From: Cyanobium sp. NIES-981
GTDB lineage: Bacteria > Cyanobacteriota > Cyanobacteriia > PCC-6307 > Cyanobiaceae
DNA length: 64,000 bases
NCBI RefSeq assembly: GCF_900088535.1
Contig: NZ_LT578417.1
Coordinates: forward strand, 1,364,001 to 1,428,000
Direction: 5' to 3'
Under the pieces are notes generated by a model. That model saw only the letters and a program-made list of their open reading frames with translations, did no database searches and was not told the DNA's origin. Of this stretch, positions 26,973-34,950 are shown piece after piece. The translations under genes and the position numbers were made by a program. The first letter of the stretch is position 1. Each line of letters opens with the position of its first letter.

Positions 26973-27842
26973 ATGGCTCCTGCGCTCCTGGCCCGCCGCC
27001 GGGGCTTCGCCTGGCCGCGCTGGCTGCAGCTCAGCTGGTCGTGGCGGATCACCTGGCTCGGCCTCAGCCTGGTGCTGTTTCTGCCTCTCGGGGCCCTGGC
27101 CCTCAAGGCGGCGGCGGTGGGGCCCAGCCAGTTCTGGCAGCTGGCCACCACGCCGGAGGCCCTGGCCACCTACCGGATCAGCTTCGGGCTGGCGCTGCTG
27201 GCCGCCCTGGTCAACGGCGTGTTCGGCGTGGTGATCGCCTGGGCCCTGGTGCGCTGCGCCTTCCCCGGCCGGCGCCTGCTGGATTCCCTGATCGATCTCC
27301 CCTTTGCCCTGCCCACGGCCGTGGCGGGCCTGGCCCTGGCCGCGATCTACAGCAGCAACGGCTGGCTGGGGGCTCCGCTGCAGGCCCTGTTCGGCCTCAA
27401 GGTGTCGTTCACCTGGCTGGGGGTGGCCATCGCCATGGTGTTCATCTCCCTGCCCTTCGTGGTGCGCAGCGTGGAGCCGGTGCTGGAGGCGCTGGAACAC
27501 GATCAGGAGGAGGCCGCCTGGTGCCTCGGCGCCACCCCCCGCCAGACCCTGCGCAAGGTGGTGCTGCCCCAGCTGATGCCGGCGATCCTGGCCGGCGTGG
27601 CCCAGGGCTACAGCCGCGCCGTGGGCGAATACGGCTCGGTGGTGATGATCTCCTCCAACGTGCCCTTCCAGGATCTGATCACCCCCACCCTGATCATCCA
27701 GAAGCTGGAGGAGTACGACTTCGCCTCCGCCACGGTGATCGGCATGGTGATGCTGCTGTTCTCCCTGCTGAGCCTGCTGCTGATCAACGGCCTGCAGGTG
27801 TGGGGGCGCCACTGGGAAGCCAACCCTGCCCGGAGCGTCTGA
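26973..27842 (+). CDS. cysT: Sulfate ABC transporter permease CysT
   Basis: Inner-membrane permease subunit of 289 residues with six membrane segments. Family blocks are SLIDLPFALPTAVAGLAL, FTWLGVAIAMVFISLPFVVR and the EAA loop EEAAWCLGATPRQTLRKVVLP, followed by GYSRAVGEYGSVVMISSNVP. It appears intact. It is divergent from cysA and followed by cysW after a repeat-containing spacer. An alternative start is 26940. Confidence 0.93.
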   Translation: MAPALLARRRGFAWPRWLQLSWSWRITWLGLSLVLFLPLGALALKAAAVGPSQFWQLATTPEALATYRISFGLALLAALVNGVFGVVIAWALVRCAFPGRRLLDSLIDLPFALPTAVAGLALAAIYSSNGWLGAPLQALFGLKVSFTWLGVAIAMVFISLPFVVRSVEPVLEALEHDQEEAAWCLGATPRQTLRKVVLPQLMPAILAGVAQGYSRAVGEYGSVVMISSNVPFQDLITPTLIIQKLEEYDFASATVIGMVMLLFSLLSLLLINGLQVWGRHWEANPARSV

Positions 27843-27845
27843 GCC

Positions 27846-27923
27846 TGACAACGCACCGCGGTGACAACGCACCGCGATGACGACGCACGGCGATGGCGAC
27901 GCACCGCAATGGCGACGCATCCC
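27846..27923 (+). repeat. 16-bp tandem repeat between cysT and cysW
   Basis: Nearly five units: TGACAACGCACCGCGG, TGACAACGCACCGCGA, TGACGACGCACGGCGA, TGGCGACGCACCGCAA and a partial TGGCGACGCATCCC. They fill most of the 141-base spacer between the two permease genes, so copy number would change the distance in an operon. Confidence 0.85.
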
Positions 27924-27983
27924 AGCCCCATCCCTTCCTCTGTTCCCTTGATTTCCGCTGTTTCCGCCGTTCCCCACCGCCCC

Positions 27984-28886
27984 ATGCGACCCCTGCTGCG
28001 CTCCCTGGCTGAAGCCCTGCCCCGCCCATCGGCCTCCTTCCTCGTTCCCCTGATCGCCTGCCTCTACGTGGGAGTGATCATCCTCCTGCCGGCCCTGGAG
28101 GTGGTGGCCGGGGCCTTCGCCAAGGGGCTGGCGCCCTTCCTGGAGAACGTCCACTCCGAGGAGCTGCGCTCCGCGGTGCTGCTCACCCTGCGCTGCACCC
28201 TGATCGCCGTGCCGGCCAACACGATCTTCGGGCTGGCGGCGGCCACCGCGATCGCCCGGCGCCAGTTCCCCGGCAAGGCCCTGCTGCTGAGTGTGATCGA
28301 CCTGCCCTTCTCGATCTCGCCGGTGGTGGTGGGGCTGATGCTGGTGCTGCTCTACAGCCCCACCAACGGCCTGCTGGGCGGGATCGTGAGCAGCCTGGGC
28401 TGGCAGATCATCTTCTCCTGGCCGGGCATGGCGCTGGCCACGATCATCGTGACCTTCCCGTTCATGGCCCGGGAGGTGATTCCCCTGCTCGAAGAGGAGG
28501 GCTGGGATCAGGAGGAGGCGGCCCGCACCCTCGGTGCCAGCAACTGGCAGGTGTTCTGGAAGGTCACCCTGCCCTCGGTGCGCTGGGCGGTGGTGTACGG
28601 CCTGATCCTCACCACGGCTCGGGCCCTGGGGGAATTCGGCGCCGTGGCCGTGGTGAGCGGCAACATCGCCGGCCAGACCCAGACCCTGCCGCTGTTCGTG
28701 GAGGACGCCTACAAGCAGTACAACACCGAGCTGGCCTATGGCGCCGCCCTGGTGCTCGGCGGCGTGGGGCTGGTGTCGCTGCTGCTCAAGCTGGTGGTGG
28801 AGCAGATGCTGGGGCAGAAGCACCCGCAGCCAGGCAGGAGCACCGCCCAACGCGCAGACACAGCCACGGAAACCGGCTGGGATTGA
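27984..28886 (+). CDS. cysW: Sulfate ABC transporter permease CysW
   Basis: Second permease subunit, 300 residues, six membrane segments. Seen are SVIDLPFSISPVVVGLMLVL, FSWPGMALATIIVTFPFMAR, the EAA loop EEAARTLGASNWQVFWKVTLP and ARALGEFGAVAVVSGNIAG. No damage is visible, in contrast to sbpA and cysA. The ATG at 27984 lies after the tandem repeat; the open frame upstream is repeat-derived. Confidence 0.93.
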   Translation: MRPLLRSLAEALPRPSASFLVPLIACLYVGVIILLPALEVVAGAFAKGLAPFLENVHSEELRSAVLLTLRCTLIAVPANTIFGLAAATAIARRQFPGKALLLSVIDLPFSISPVVVGLMLVLLYSPTNGLLGGIVSSLGWQIIFSWPGMALATIIVTFPFMAREVIPLLEEEGWDQEEAARTLGASNWQVFWKVTLPSVRWAVVYGLILTTARALGEFGAVAVVSGNIAGQTQTLPLFVEDAYKQYNTELAYGAALVLGGVGLVSLLLKLVVEQMLGQKHPQPGRSTAQRADTATETGWD

Positions 28887-29202
28887 ACTGCTGAGAATCC
28901 AGTGAGAGGAGGAGATCTGAGCGGTTCTGGCAATGCGATCGCCCAACGATCTTGCGCCGGATGGTTGACAACAACCACAGAAATGGTAAGTTGATCTCAA
29001 CGGATGACGCGGCGAAGCGAATCACGTCACAGTGATTCCAAAGGCTTTGTCGCTGGTCCTGCATCACGCAACGTGCATCCGGCGAGAGGATTTCTCCCCT
29101 TTGCTGCTGTGGCGTGAGCAGGCTCCGTAGCGGTGAACTCACCGGCATAACTGCACGCGGCCGACGCGTCAGGTTGTTATTTCAATGCTCCCATCAACTC
29201 CT
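28887..29202. other. Intergenic region, nothing recognised
   Basis: 316 bases with no gene seen. One HIP1-type palindrome GCGATCGC (near 28936), the octamer frequent in many cyanobacterial genomes, is present. Confidence 0.4.
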
Positions 29203-29589
29203 ATGAACACCACGCTCAGCAACACCACCACAGCCACCACCATCGATGCCGCAGCCAGCGGCGCGCAGAACAGCAGCCCCATGACGGTGCGTGAGGCCGA
29301 TGCGCAGCTGCGCCAGGCGATCCTGAACAAGAAGGAGGCGCAGATCGAGGCCTGGTCGCAGCAGATCGACCAGGTGCAGCAGGCCCTGGATTCAGCGGCT
29401 GACAATGTGCGCTCCGCCACGGAACTGCGCCTGGCTGAACTGACCCAGGCCCGCGACCAGGCCCGGGCCCAGCTCGAGCAGCTGCAACAGGCCACCCAGG
29501 AGAGCTGGGAATCGCTGTTGCGCAGGAGCGATGAGGTGTTCCAGAGCCTGGCCCGCCGCTTCCACGACTTCGCCACGCAGCAGCACTGA
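29203..29589 (+). CDS. Small coiled-coil protein, unknown function
   Basis: Unrecognised 128-residue protein. After a Thr/Ser/Ala-rich N terminus (1-27) the rest is predicted long helix with heptad-like spacing (QLRQAILNKKEAQIEAWSQQ, then RLAELTQARDQARAQLEQLQ). No membrane segment or signal is seen. It is followed 47 bases later by the PfkB-like gene on the same strand. An ATG at 29185 would add six residues. Confidence 0.6.
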   Translation: MNTTLSNTTTATTIDAAASGAQNSSPMTVREADAQLRQAILNKKEAQIEAWSQQIDQVQQALDSAADNVRSATELRLAELTQARDQARAQLEQLQQATQESWESLLRRSDEVFQSLARRFHDFATQQH

Positions 29590-29636
29590 ACCTGCCCAGC
29601 GCCGACACCCTGTACACCATCAGCTCCAGCGTCCCC

Positions 29637-30320
29637 ATGCCTTTCTCCAGCACCGACACCGGCCAGCCCGGCCTCAAGGACCGCGCCAGCGGCGTGGTCG
29701 ACTTCGCCGAGGCGTTCCGTCGGAGTGACGACGCCTCCACTGCGGCCACACCGGCCAGCCTCACCGAACGGCTGCTGCCTGAGGTGAGCGGCACGTTCTG
29801 GCTGCGGGTGAGCAGCCAGGCCCTGGCCGACACCACGCGCAGCCAGGTGCTTCAGATGGTGCTGCAGCGTGCCCTCCCCGCCGGGGTGTCCGTCGCCCTG
29901 GACGTGGACTGGCAACCGCCGCGCTGGGGACTGCCTGAGAACGCTCCGCCCACCGCCGAGGTGATGCGGCGATTCAGGCCCCTGGCGCAGAGCGCCCAGC
30001 TGATCCGCTGCACGGCCGATGAAGCCGAGTGCTTTTTCTCCAGCGACGATCCCAGCACCATGCATCGGCAGATGGCCCAGAAGCCGGCGGTGCTGGTGCG
30101 CCAGCGCGACGGTGCCCTGGCCTGGTGCATCGGCGGCCGCCAGGGGCGTATCGCGCCCGAACTGCTGCAGGGCGAGAGCGGCTTTCTGGCCCACCTGCTG
30201 GAGAACCTCTGCGCCCACCCGGCCCTGCTCGGCAATGCGGGCCCGGGCATCGACGCCATCGCCGATCCCGATCAGCTGGCGGAGCAGCTGCTGGCGGCGG
30301 CCGCGGCAGCCCAGCCGTGA
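29637..30320 (+). CDS. PfkB/fructokinase-like protein without catalytic motif
   Basis: The centre (SVALDVDWQPPRWGLPEN, then AQLIRCTADEAECFFSSDDP and PAVLVRQRDGALAWCIGGRQG) aligns by eye with cyanobacterial fructokinase-like PfkB proteins, where it surrounds the sugar and ATP sites. The N-terminal sugar-binding half is replaced by an unrelated ~50 residues. The ATP/catalytic motif DTTGAGDAF, expected after the Gly/Arg-rich strand, is missing; the sequence there is PELLQGESGFLAHLLENL. At 227 residues it is about two thirds of the family length. It is probably a non-catalytic descendant; function unknown. Confidence 0.5.
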   Translation: MPFSSTDTGQPGLKDRASGVVDFAEAFRRSDDASTAATPASLTERLLPEVSGTFWLRVSSQALADTTRSQVLQMVLQRALPAGVSVALDVDWQPPRWGLPENAPPTAEVMRRFRPLAQSAQLIRCTADEAECFFSSDDPSTMHRQMAQKPAVLVRQRDGALAWCIGGRQGRIAPELLQGESGFLAHLLENLCAHPALLGNAGPGIDAIADPDQLAEQLLAAAAAAQP

Positions 30321-30365
30321 GCTGGATCCGGGGAGTGGGGATCAACCCAGGCCATCGTCCGCGGC

Positions 30366-31853
30366 TTACTTGCCGAGCAGGGAAAACACCTGCACAACAA
30401 AGTCGATGGCCTGATCCACTTCGACGATATCGTGCAGCACAGCGATTGGATCCTGGCGCAGCGTGTCGTCACGCACAATCTGGTCCCAATCCAGTGCGGC
30501 CTGGTCAGGGCTCGAGCCACTCTGCTTGAAGGCCTTGAGAAACTCCGAGGCGATCACACCCTGCCCGATCACGGTGGGGTGAATTCCATCCAAACTGAAG
30601 ATGCCACCGTCAGTGATCTCCCCTGAAGCATTCACCCGATAGAACTTGGTGTTCAGGGGAGGATAGAGCCACTGAAGCTCTGGGGGATACTCGAAGGTGG
30701 GCATGCCGCTGTTCCGCTTCCACGCCATCGTTGAGAGGGTGGTGGACAGGTCCACCAGCACATAGGCTTGCCTGCCCAGGGCAGCGTTCCTCTCGGCAAC
30801 AAGCGATCTGATCGTTGCGTTGTAGTCGCCAATCACCTTGTCAATGAAGAGTGCATCCCTGAAACGAAGAAACTTGCTTTCATCCCGGATGGCCGTGGAT
30901 TCATTCACGCCATAGTGCTTGTAGTATTGGAAATAACGAAACTGCTTGGCTGCCTGGCCCGGAGGAACCTGAGGATCATCAACCAACCGGGCCTCGCCGA
31001 ATCCTTCGAGCATCGGAGCAATCGTGACCAGGGGAACTGTGCCCAGATACACCTTCCAGTCACTGGTCTGATTTTTCTTCAGCGCCGCCTCCACTTTCTT
31101 GAGCAGCAAGGTGTAATCGTGGGCGAAATCTCTGGGGTGCCACAGGTTGTACTTGGTTTCTTCCTCTGGATCGTGACGGGAACCCCGGGTGGCCGCCGTG
31201 CCGGGAGTCAGCCTGACCTCGAGGTCAAAGATGGTGCCGAGTGCATTGTTGGCACCTAGCCAGATGATGATGTTGTCCACACCCTCTGTTTCTGCCACAC
31301 TCTGCAACCAGCGGACAGCGGAATAATCGTTGTACTTCCGCTTACAGGCAGGGTTGAGAACCCGATGGGCAGCTCTGTAGAAGGGGCTGCTGGCAATGGC
31401 AAGCCCGGCGTTGTTCCTCAGGCCATTGGGGTCCTGAAGGATTCGAGCTTCGCAGAGAGCCGGAGTGACCTCCCAGGCATCCGCAACCCGCATCCCCTCA
31501 ACGGCACAGTTGTCCGTGAAATCATGGCCATACGCGGGGATCGGTTGACCCAAGGCGCCATCGCCACGTTCGTAATAATCTTCAGCCTTATCCAGAAATC
31601 TTGAAACATCGAAAAAGATCTTGATCCACTCCACGCCATCGATCGTGGTGCCATGCCTGCTCTGGATCAACCGGAAGATGGCCTCCAGATCACACTTCAG
31701 CTTCTCCGCTGGCCAGCGCAGGTAGCGGTAATCCTTACCCCCCAGGCCCAGGGCAGTGGCGAGGTAGGTGCTGTATGCATGCTCGGTGAAGGCCGTGCAG
31801 CCACTCCGGAAGCCCTGGGAGATGCTGTCGCCGATGGTGAAGAGTCGACCCAT
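30366..31853 (-). CDS. SGNH/GDSL-family hydrolase
   Basis: A 495-residue esterase/lipase-like protein. Block I GDSIS is at residues 8-12 with the nucleophile Ser, block III is WLGANN (~205-210), and block V DGIHPT (~435) supplies the Asp-His pair. It is longer than most GDSL enzymes, with a large insertion between blocks I and III. No signal peptide is seen because GDS sits almost at the N terminus, which suggests a cytoplasmic enzyme or one using another secretion route. Substrate unknown. Base composition is somewhat lower in GC than the flanks. Confidence 0.8.
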   Translation of the reverse strand: MGRLFTIGDSISQGFRSGCTAFTEHAYSTYLATALGLGGKDYRYLRWPAEKLKCDLEAIFRLIQSRHGTTIDGVEWIKIFFDVSRFLDKAEDYYERGDGALGQPIPAYGHDFTDNCAVEGMRVADAWEVTPALCEARILQDPNGLRNNAGLAIASSPFYRAAHRVLNPACKRKYNDYSAVRWLQSVAETEGVDNIIIWLGANNALGTIFDLEVRLTPGTAATRGSRHDPEEETKYNLWHPRDFAHDYTLLLKKVEAALKKNQTSDWKVYLGTVPLVTIAPMLEGFGEARLVDDPQVPPGQAAKQFRYFQYYKHYGVNESTAIRDESKFLRFRDALFIDKVIGDYNATIRSLVAERNAALGRQAYVLVDLSTTLSTMAWKRNSGMPTFEYPPELQWLYPPLNTKFYRVNASGEITDGGIFSLDGIHPTVIGQGVIASEFLKAFKQSGSSPDQAALDWDQIVRDDTLRQDPIAVLHDIVEVDQAIDFVVQVFSLLGK

Positions 31854-32030
31854 GGGCAGCCGTCTGGTGCTTCTCCTCAGCTATTAGCTCCAGCAGGAGC
31901 GACGTCGCCCCGGGCTTCGTGATTCGTATCCTTTCAATCCTCGCCCACGGGGCATCCTCGAGGTGGTGGGTGGCAGCCCAACGACCGCGTGCCTACACCG
32001 GAGAGGGAGCAGAGGCAACGCGGAACCGCC

Positions 32031-32447
32031 ATGGCTGGAAACCTCGAGGCGATCACCAGGGACAAGCGCATCTTCGAAAGAGCAGCCGAGCGAGCTGCAG
32101 AGGCAGCCGGTCAGGCCCAGACCACAGGCGTTCACCATCAGGCGGAGGCCCACGCCTACCGGCTCTCCCAGGGCAGCTCCAATCCCGGGGAAAGGCAGCG
32201 CGGCAAGGAGCGTTTCTGCGGCTTTCTCACCTCCTTCCATGGCCAGTTACGCCAGGCTTACCAGGAGCACAGCAACGCGGTGACCAAGGGGAACCACTAC
32301 TACTCCAACTGGAACGGACAGGTGTGGACCCGCCACTACTGGGCGATGGTGAAAGACCAGATCAGCAGCCTCGCCGAGGCTCAGAAAGGCCTCGATGCCC
32401 ATGCCAGGGCCATCGCAACCGAAAGGCGGGCAGCAGGCTGCCGATGA
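32031..32447 (+). CDS. Hypothetical protein, helical, His/Trp-containing
   Basis: Unrecognised 138-residue soluble protein: charged helix (RDKRIFERAAERAAEAAGQA), then GKERFCGFLTSFHGQLRQAY and an aromatic segment NHYYSNWNGQVWTRHYWAM. No membrane segment. An in-frame ATG 42 bases upstream is less likely. A strong terminator lies 210 bases downstream on the same strand. Confidence 0.5.
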   Translation: MAGNLEAITRDKRIFERAAERAAEAAGQAQTTGVHHQAEAHAYRLSQGSSNPGERQRGKERFCGFLTSFHGQLRQAYQEHSNAVTKGNHYYSNWNGQVWTRHYWAMVKDQISSLAEAQKGLDAHARAIATERRAAGCR

Positions 32448-32657
32448 ATCCGTAGGTGCGCCGCCCGCATGCCCGCGGCCAGACCCGATGCGAGGAGAAG
32501 AAGTGTGAAGGCGCCACCGCCCAGCTCCCCTTGGCCCAACCGCCACGCCATAATCAGAACAACCGGCGTGACGTCGGCTGAAACTGGGTTGTCCAGCGCG
32601 GCTTCCTTGCGTTCAGAGGGGTGTGATCCTTAGGCTCTCCACCTCTCAGCCTTTCCA

Positions 32658-32705
32658 CAGAACCAGTAGGCAGATGCTGTGCCTCTGGTTCTGCTTCTTT
32701 TTTTT
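32658..32705 (+). terminator. Rho-independent terminator with long T tract
   Basis: A 9-bp stem CAGAACCAG/CTGGTTCTG encloses an inner 5-bp stem AGGCA/TGCCT and is followed by CTTCTTTTTTTTT. The T tract is on the plus strand. The nearest upstream plus-strand gene ends 210 bases earlier, so the terminator ends either a long 3' UTR or a separate small RNA. Confidence 0.85.
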
Positions 32706-32730
32706 GGCTGTCCATGGCTGTCAGGCCACC

Positions 32731-34074
32731 TCAATGCCTGGCGCTGGGTCGGTAGCGATCCAGCCGAGCCCAGATCCGCCGGAAGTCAGCCTCAAAGGCA
32801 CGGCATAGCTTGGCATCGTAATTGAACAACACACGGTTCTCCGCGTGGCGTTTCAACGAATCCGTTGTGAAGTTGGCGGTTCCGCTCACCACGGTGTTGC
32901 TGGCCGGATGAACCACATACTTCTGGTGCATGAAGCGCTGCCCGGTCTTGATCGTGATCTGCAGATCGCGGTGGCGCCCCATCTCCCGCAGAAAACCAGC
33001 GCTGGTTCGGCGATCCGTGAGCACTTGAATCCGAACGCCTCGGCGTGCCGCATCGAGCAGGGCGCTGAATTCCGCCACGCGGCGCGAGAAGGCGAACATC
33101 GCCACAAGCAATCTCTCCCCCTGCAGGGCACGGTGGATCACATCCAGCGAGAGAACAGTCATGGAAAGAGGCACCGACTTCACCCGTCCCGACGGCTTGG
33201 TGAGGTCGAAACGCTGGGCGTGATTGATCGCCGCCATGCCATGGGTTGGCGTCGACGAGTCGCAGGCGCGAAAACTGAAGGCAATGCGGGTGTCCTGCTC
33301 GATCAGTTCATGCTGCCCCAGATCATCCAACAGATGGGGAGGAAGACGTCCCCGATCACCGAAGGCCTCCATCGCGATGCTCTGGGGCGCCGTGGAGGGC
33401 CGCTTTGTGTACATGCTGAGGATGTGGGCGGCCGCTTCCTGGCTCCGCTGCGATGAGAGGCTGGCCGCGGGAGAGCACCAGAGTTCCCGGAACTCCAGTT
33501 CATACCGCACCATCACCGCACGCCTGGACGGCTGATCATCGCGCAGAACCAGCAGATTCTCGTAGCTCTGCTGGGCGGCACGCGCCGTCCAGTTGTAACT
33601 GCCAAAGGCCAGAAGTACCGGCCTGCCGCTCCTGTTCACCGAGAGCATCTTGTGATGCAGCAGGCCCCGGCTCGCCTTGTACGACCACTTCAGGGACTGC
33701 GTATCGGCATCGTAGAGATAGGGCTGATCTTTTTTGAACCGCACCTCCAGATTGGGAAGGGACAGCCGCAGAACGCTCTGGATCAGGCGCCCGGAACCCG
33801 GTCCCCCCTGGCACCAATCGCAGAGGATGCGCAGGGAGAGCAGCGGACAATCTCTGGCCAGCTCCAGCAGAGCCGCGGCCAGCAGCTGATCCGTGATCGA
33901 AAACAGCGTGATGTGCACATCCACCACCTCACCCCCCATGGCCAGCCGCCGGGCATACCCCAGGGCATCCAGGATGGCTTGCCGTGGCGTGCAGCTGGAC
34001 GCGTCGGAGGTGAAGTGGGCCTGAACGCCGATCGCCTGAGGGTCTGCTGGAACCTCAGGGGGCGTAGTCCTCAT
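32731..34074 (-). CDS. Phospholipase D-like (HKD) domain protein
   Basis: A 447-residue protein with two PLD-type half sites: HHKMLSVN plus GSYNWTARAAQQSYENLLVL (~165-200), and HQKYVVHPASNTVVSGTANFT (~385-405). The family includes nucleases, phospholipases and transphosphatidylases; GSYNWT/GTANFT is like the nuclease/Zucchini-type branch. No signal peptide. The ATG at 34074 was chosen because it overlaps the end of the upstream glycine-zipper gene by 20 bases, a sign of translational coupling; a longer frame continues to 34212. Possible effector or repair nuclease; role not shown. Confidence 0.75.
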   Translation of the reverse strand: MRTTPPEVPADPQAIGVQAHFTSDASSCTPRQAILDALGYARRLAMGGEVVDVHITLFSITDQLLAAALLELARDCPLLSLRILCDWCQGGPGSGRLIQSVLRLSLPNLEVRFKKDQPYLYDADTQSLKWSYKASRGLLHHKMLSVNRSGRPVLLAFGSYNWTARAAQQSYENLLVLRDDQPSRRAVMVRYELEFRELWCSPAASLSSQRSQEAAAHILSMYTKRPSTAPQSIAMEAFGDRGRLPPHLLDDLGQHELIEQDTRIAFSFRACDSSTPTHGMAAINHAQRFDLTKPSGRVKSVPLSMTVLSLDVIHRALQGERLLVAMFAFSRRVAEFSALLDAARRGVRIQVLTDRRTSAGFLREMGRHRDLQITIKTGQRFMHQKYVVHPASNTVVSGTANFTTDSLKRHAENRVLFNYDAKLCRAFEADFRRIWARLDRYRPSARH

Positions 34075-34234
34075 CGTCCTCGAACAGTTTGGTGATGAGG
34101 TAGCCGACGCCATAACCCACCGCACCGGCCGCGGCTCCCCCCGCAGCACCCACCGGACCAAAGAAAGACCCAGCCAGGGCACCGGTGACGACAACAGTGC
34201 CGAAAGCAGCACCGTGAGCTTGCCCTTCCGTCAT
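34055..34234 (-). CDS. Glycine-zipper small membrane peptide
   Basis: A 59-residue hydrophobic peptide, MTEGQAHGAAFGTVVVTGA onward, with spaced glycines (GALAGSFFGPVGAAGGAAAG, then AVGYGVGYLITKLF) and an acidic tail EDDEDYAP. GxxxG spacing favours helix packing in membranes and is common in bacteriocin-like or pore-forming peptides. AGGA sits six bases before the ATG at 34234; an ATG at 34240 is possible. Its stop overlaps the start of the PLD gene, so the two are an operon. Function unknown. Confidence 0.6.
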   Translation of the reverse strand: MTEGQAHGAAFGTVVVTGALAGSFFGPVGAAGGAAAGAVGYGVGYLITKLFEDDEDYAP

Positions 34235-34371
34235 TGCCATTCCTGTCAACACTCCATGTTGACCTTGGGCCTGGAATCTGTCACTAAGGCAAGCTCTTGG
34301 GGGCCCATCATTCCATCTGCCCCGCGCCTACCGGGAGGGCAGGCGTGGGGCAGACAGGCCGATAGAACGCA

Positions 34372-34824
34372 CTACTGCACCGGAATCTGCACCGGATCAG
34401 CACCGGGGGCAGGGCCCTTGCGGGGCACCGTCACGGTGAGCTGGCCATCGCTGGCGCTGGCACTCATCGCGTCGGCATCGGCATCCTCGGGGAGATGGAA
34501 GCTGCGGCTGAAGCTGCCGTAGCTGCGCTCCACGCGGTGCATGCGCTCGCTCTCGTGCTTCTGCTCCTGGTGCCGTTCGCCCTGGATGGTGAGCACGCCG
34601 TCCTGCAGGGTCACCTTGAGGTCGTCCTTGCGGACGCCGGGAATGTCGGCCCGCACCTCATAGCCCTGGTCGGATTCGGAGATGTCCACCCGCGGGTGCC
34701 AGTCCTGCAGGGCCGTGCCCGCCAGGGGCAAGCTGCTGCGGCCGAAGGGCCAGGGCAGCGAGAGGGTGTAGCGGTCGAAGAGATCTTCGACGTCTCTGAG
34801 GGATTCGCGTTTCAAGAGCGCCAT
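34372..34824 (-). CDS. Small heat shock protein (Hsp20/alpha-crystallin)
   Basis: A 150-residue cytoplasmic chaperone. The alpha-crystallin domain covers ~45-135: WHPRVDISESDQGYEVRADI, PGVRKDDLKVTLQDGVLTIQG, then GSFSRSFHLPEDADAD and the A-x-x-x-G-x-L-type end SASDGQLTVTVPR. The C-terminal IPV tail (VQIPVQ) is the oligomerisation IxI/V motif. The Shine-Dalgarno AGGAGG precedes ATG 34824. Upstream open frames are antisense to the SDR gene. Confidence 0.95.
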   Translation of the reverse strand: MALLKRESLRDVEDLFDRYTLSLPWPFGRSSLPLAGTALQDWHPRVDISESDQGYEVRADIPGVRKDDLKVTLQDGVLTIQGERHQEQKHESERMHRVERSYGSFSRSFHLPEDADADAMSASASDGQLTVTVPRKGPAPGADPVQIPVQ

Positions 34825-34950
34825 GGTGCTGACCTCCTGGGTTGAACAACTGGGAAGGAGGGGCAGCAGGCTCATGGCCCCTCCTGTTTCGACTATCCAT
34901 CCGCCCCCCTGTGATGGGAAGGTGCGGGAGGCCGTCCTCCCCACCCCGCC

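Noticed and set aside
28930-28945. Replication origin hint from GCGATCGC and nearby TGGTTGACAACAACCACAG
   Set aside because: A single HIP1 octamer and one weak DnaA-like palindrome; no dnaA/dnaN nearby and no cluster of DnaA boxes.
34320-34350. Terminator for hsp20 or the glycine-zipper operon
   Set aside because: A 10-bp hairpin (CCCCGCGCCT/AGGCGTGGGG) is present, but no T tract follows on either strand.
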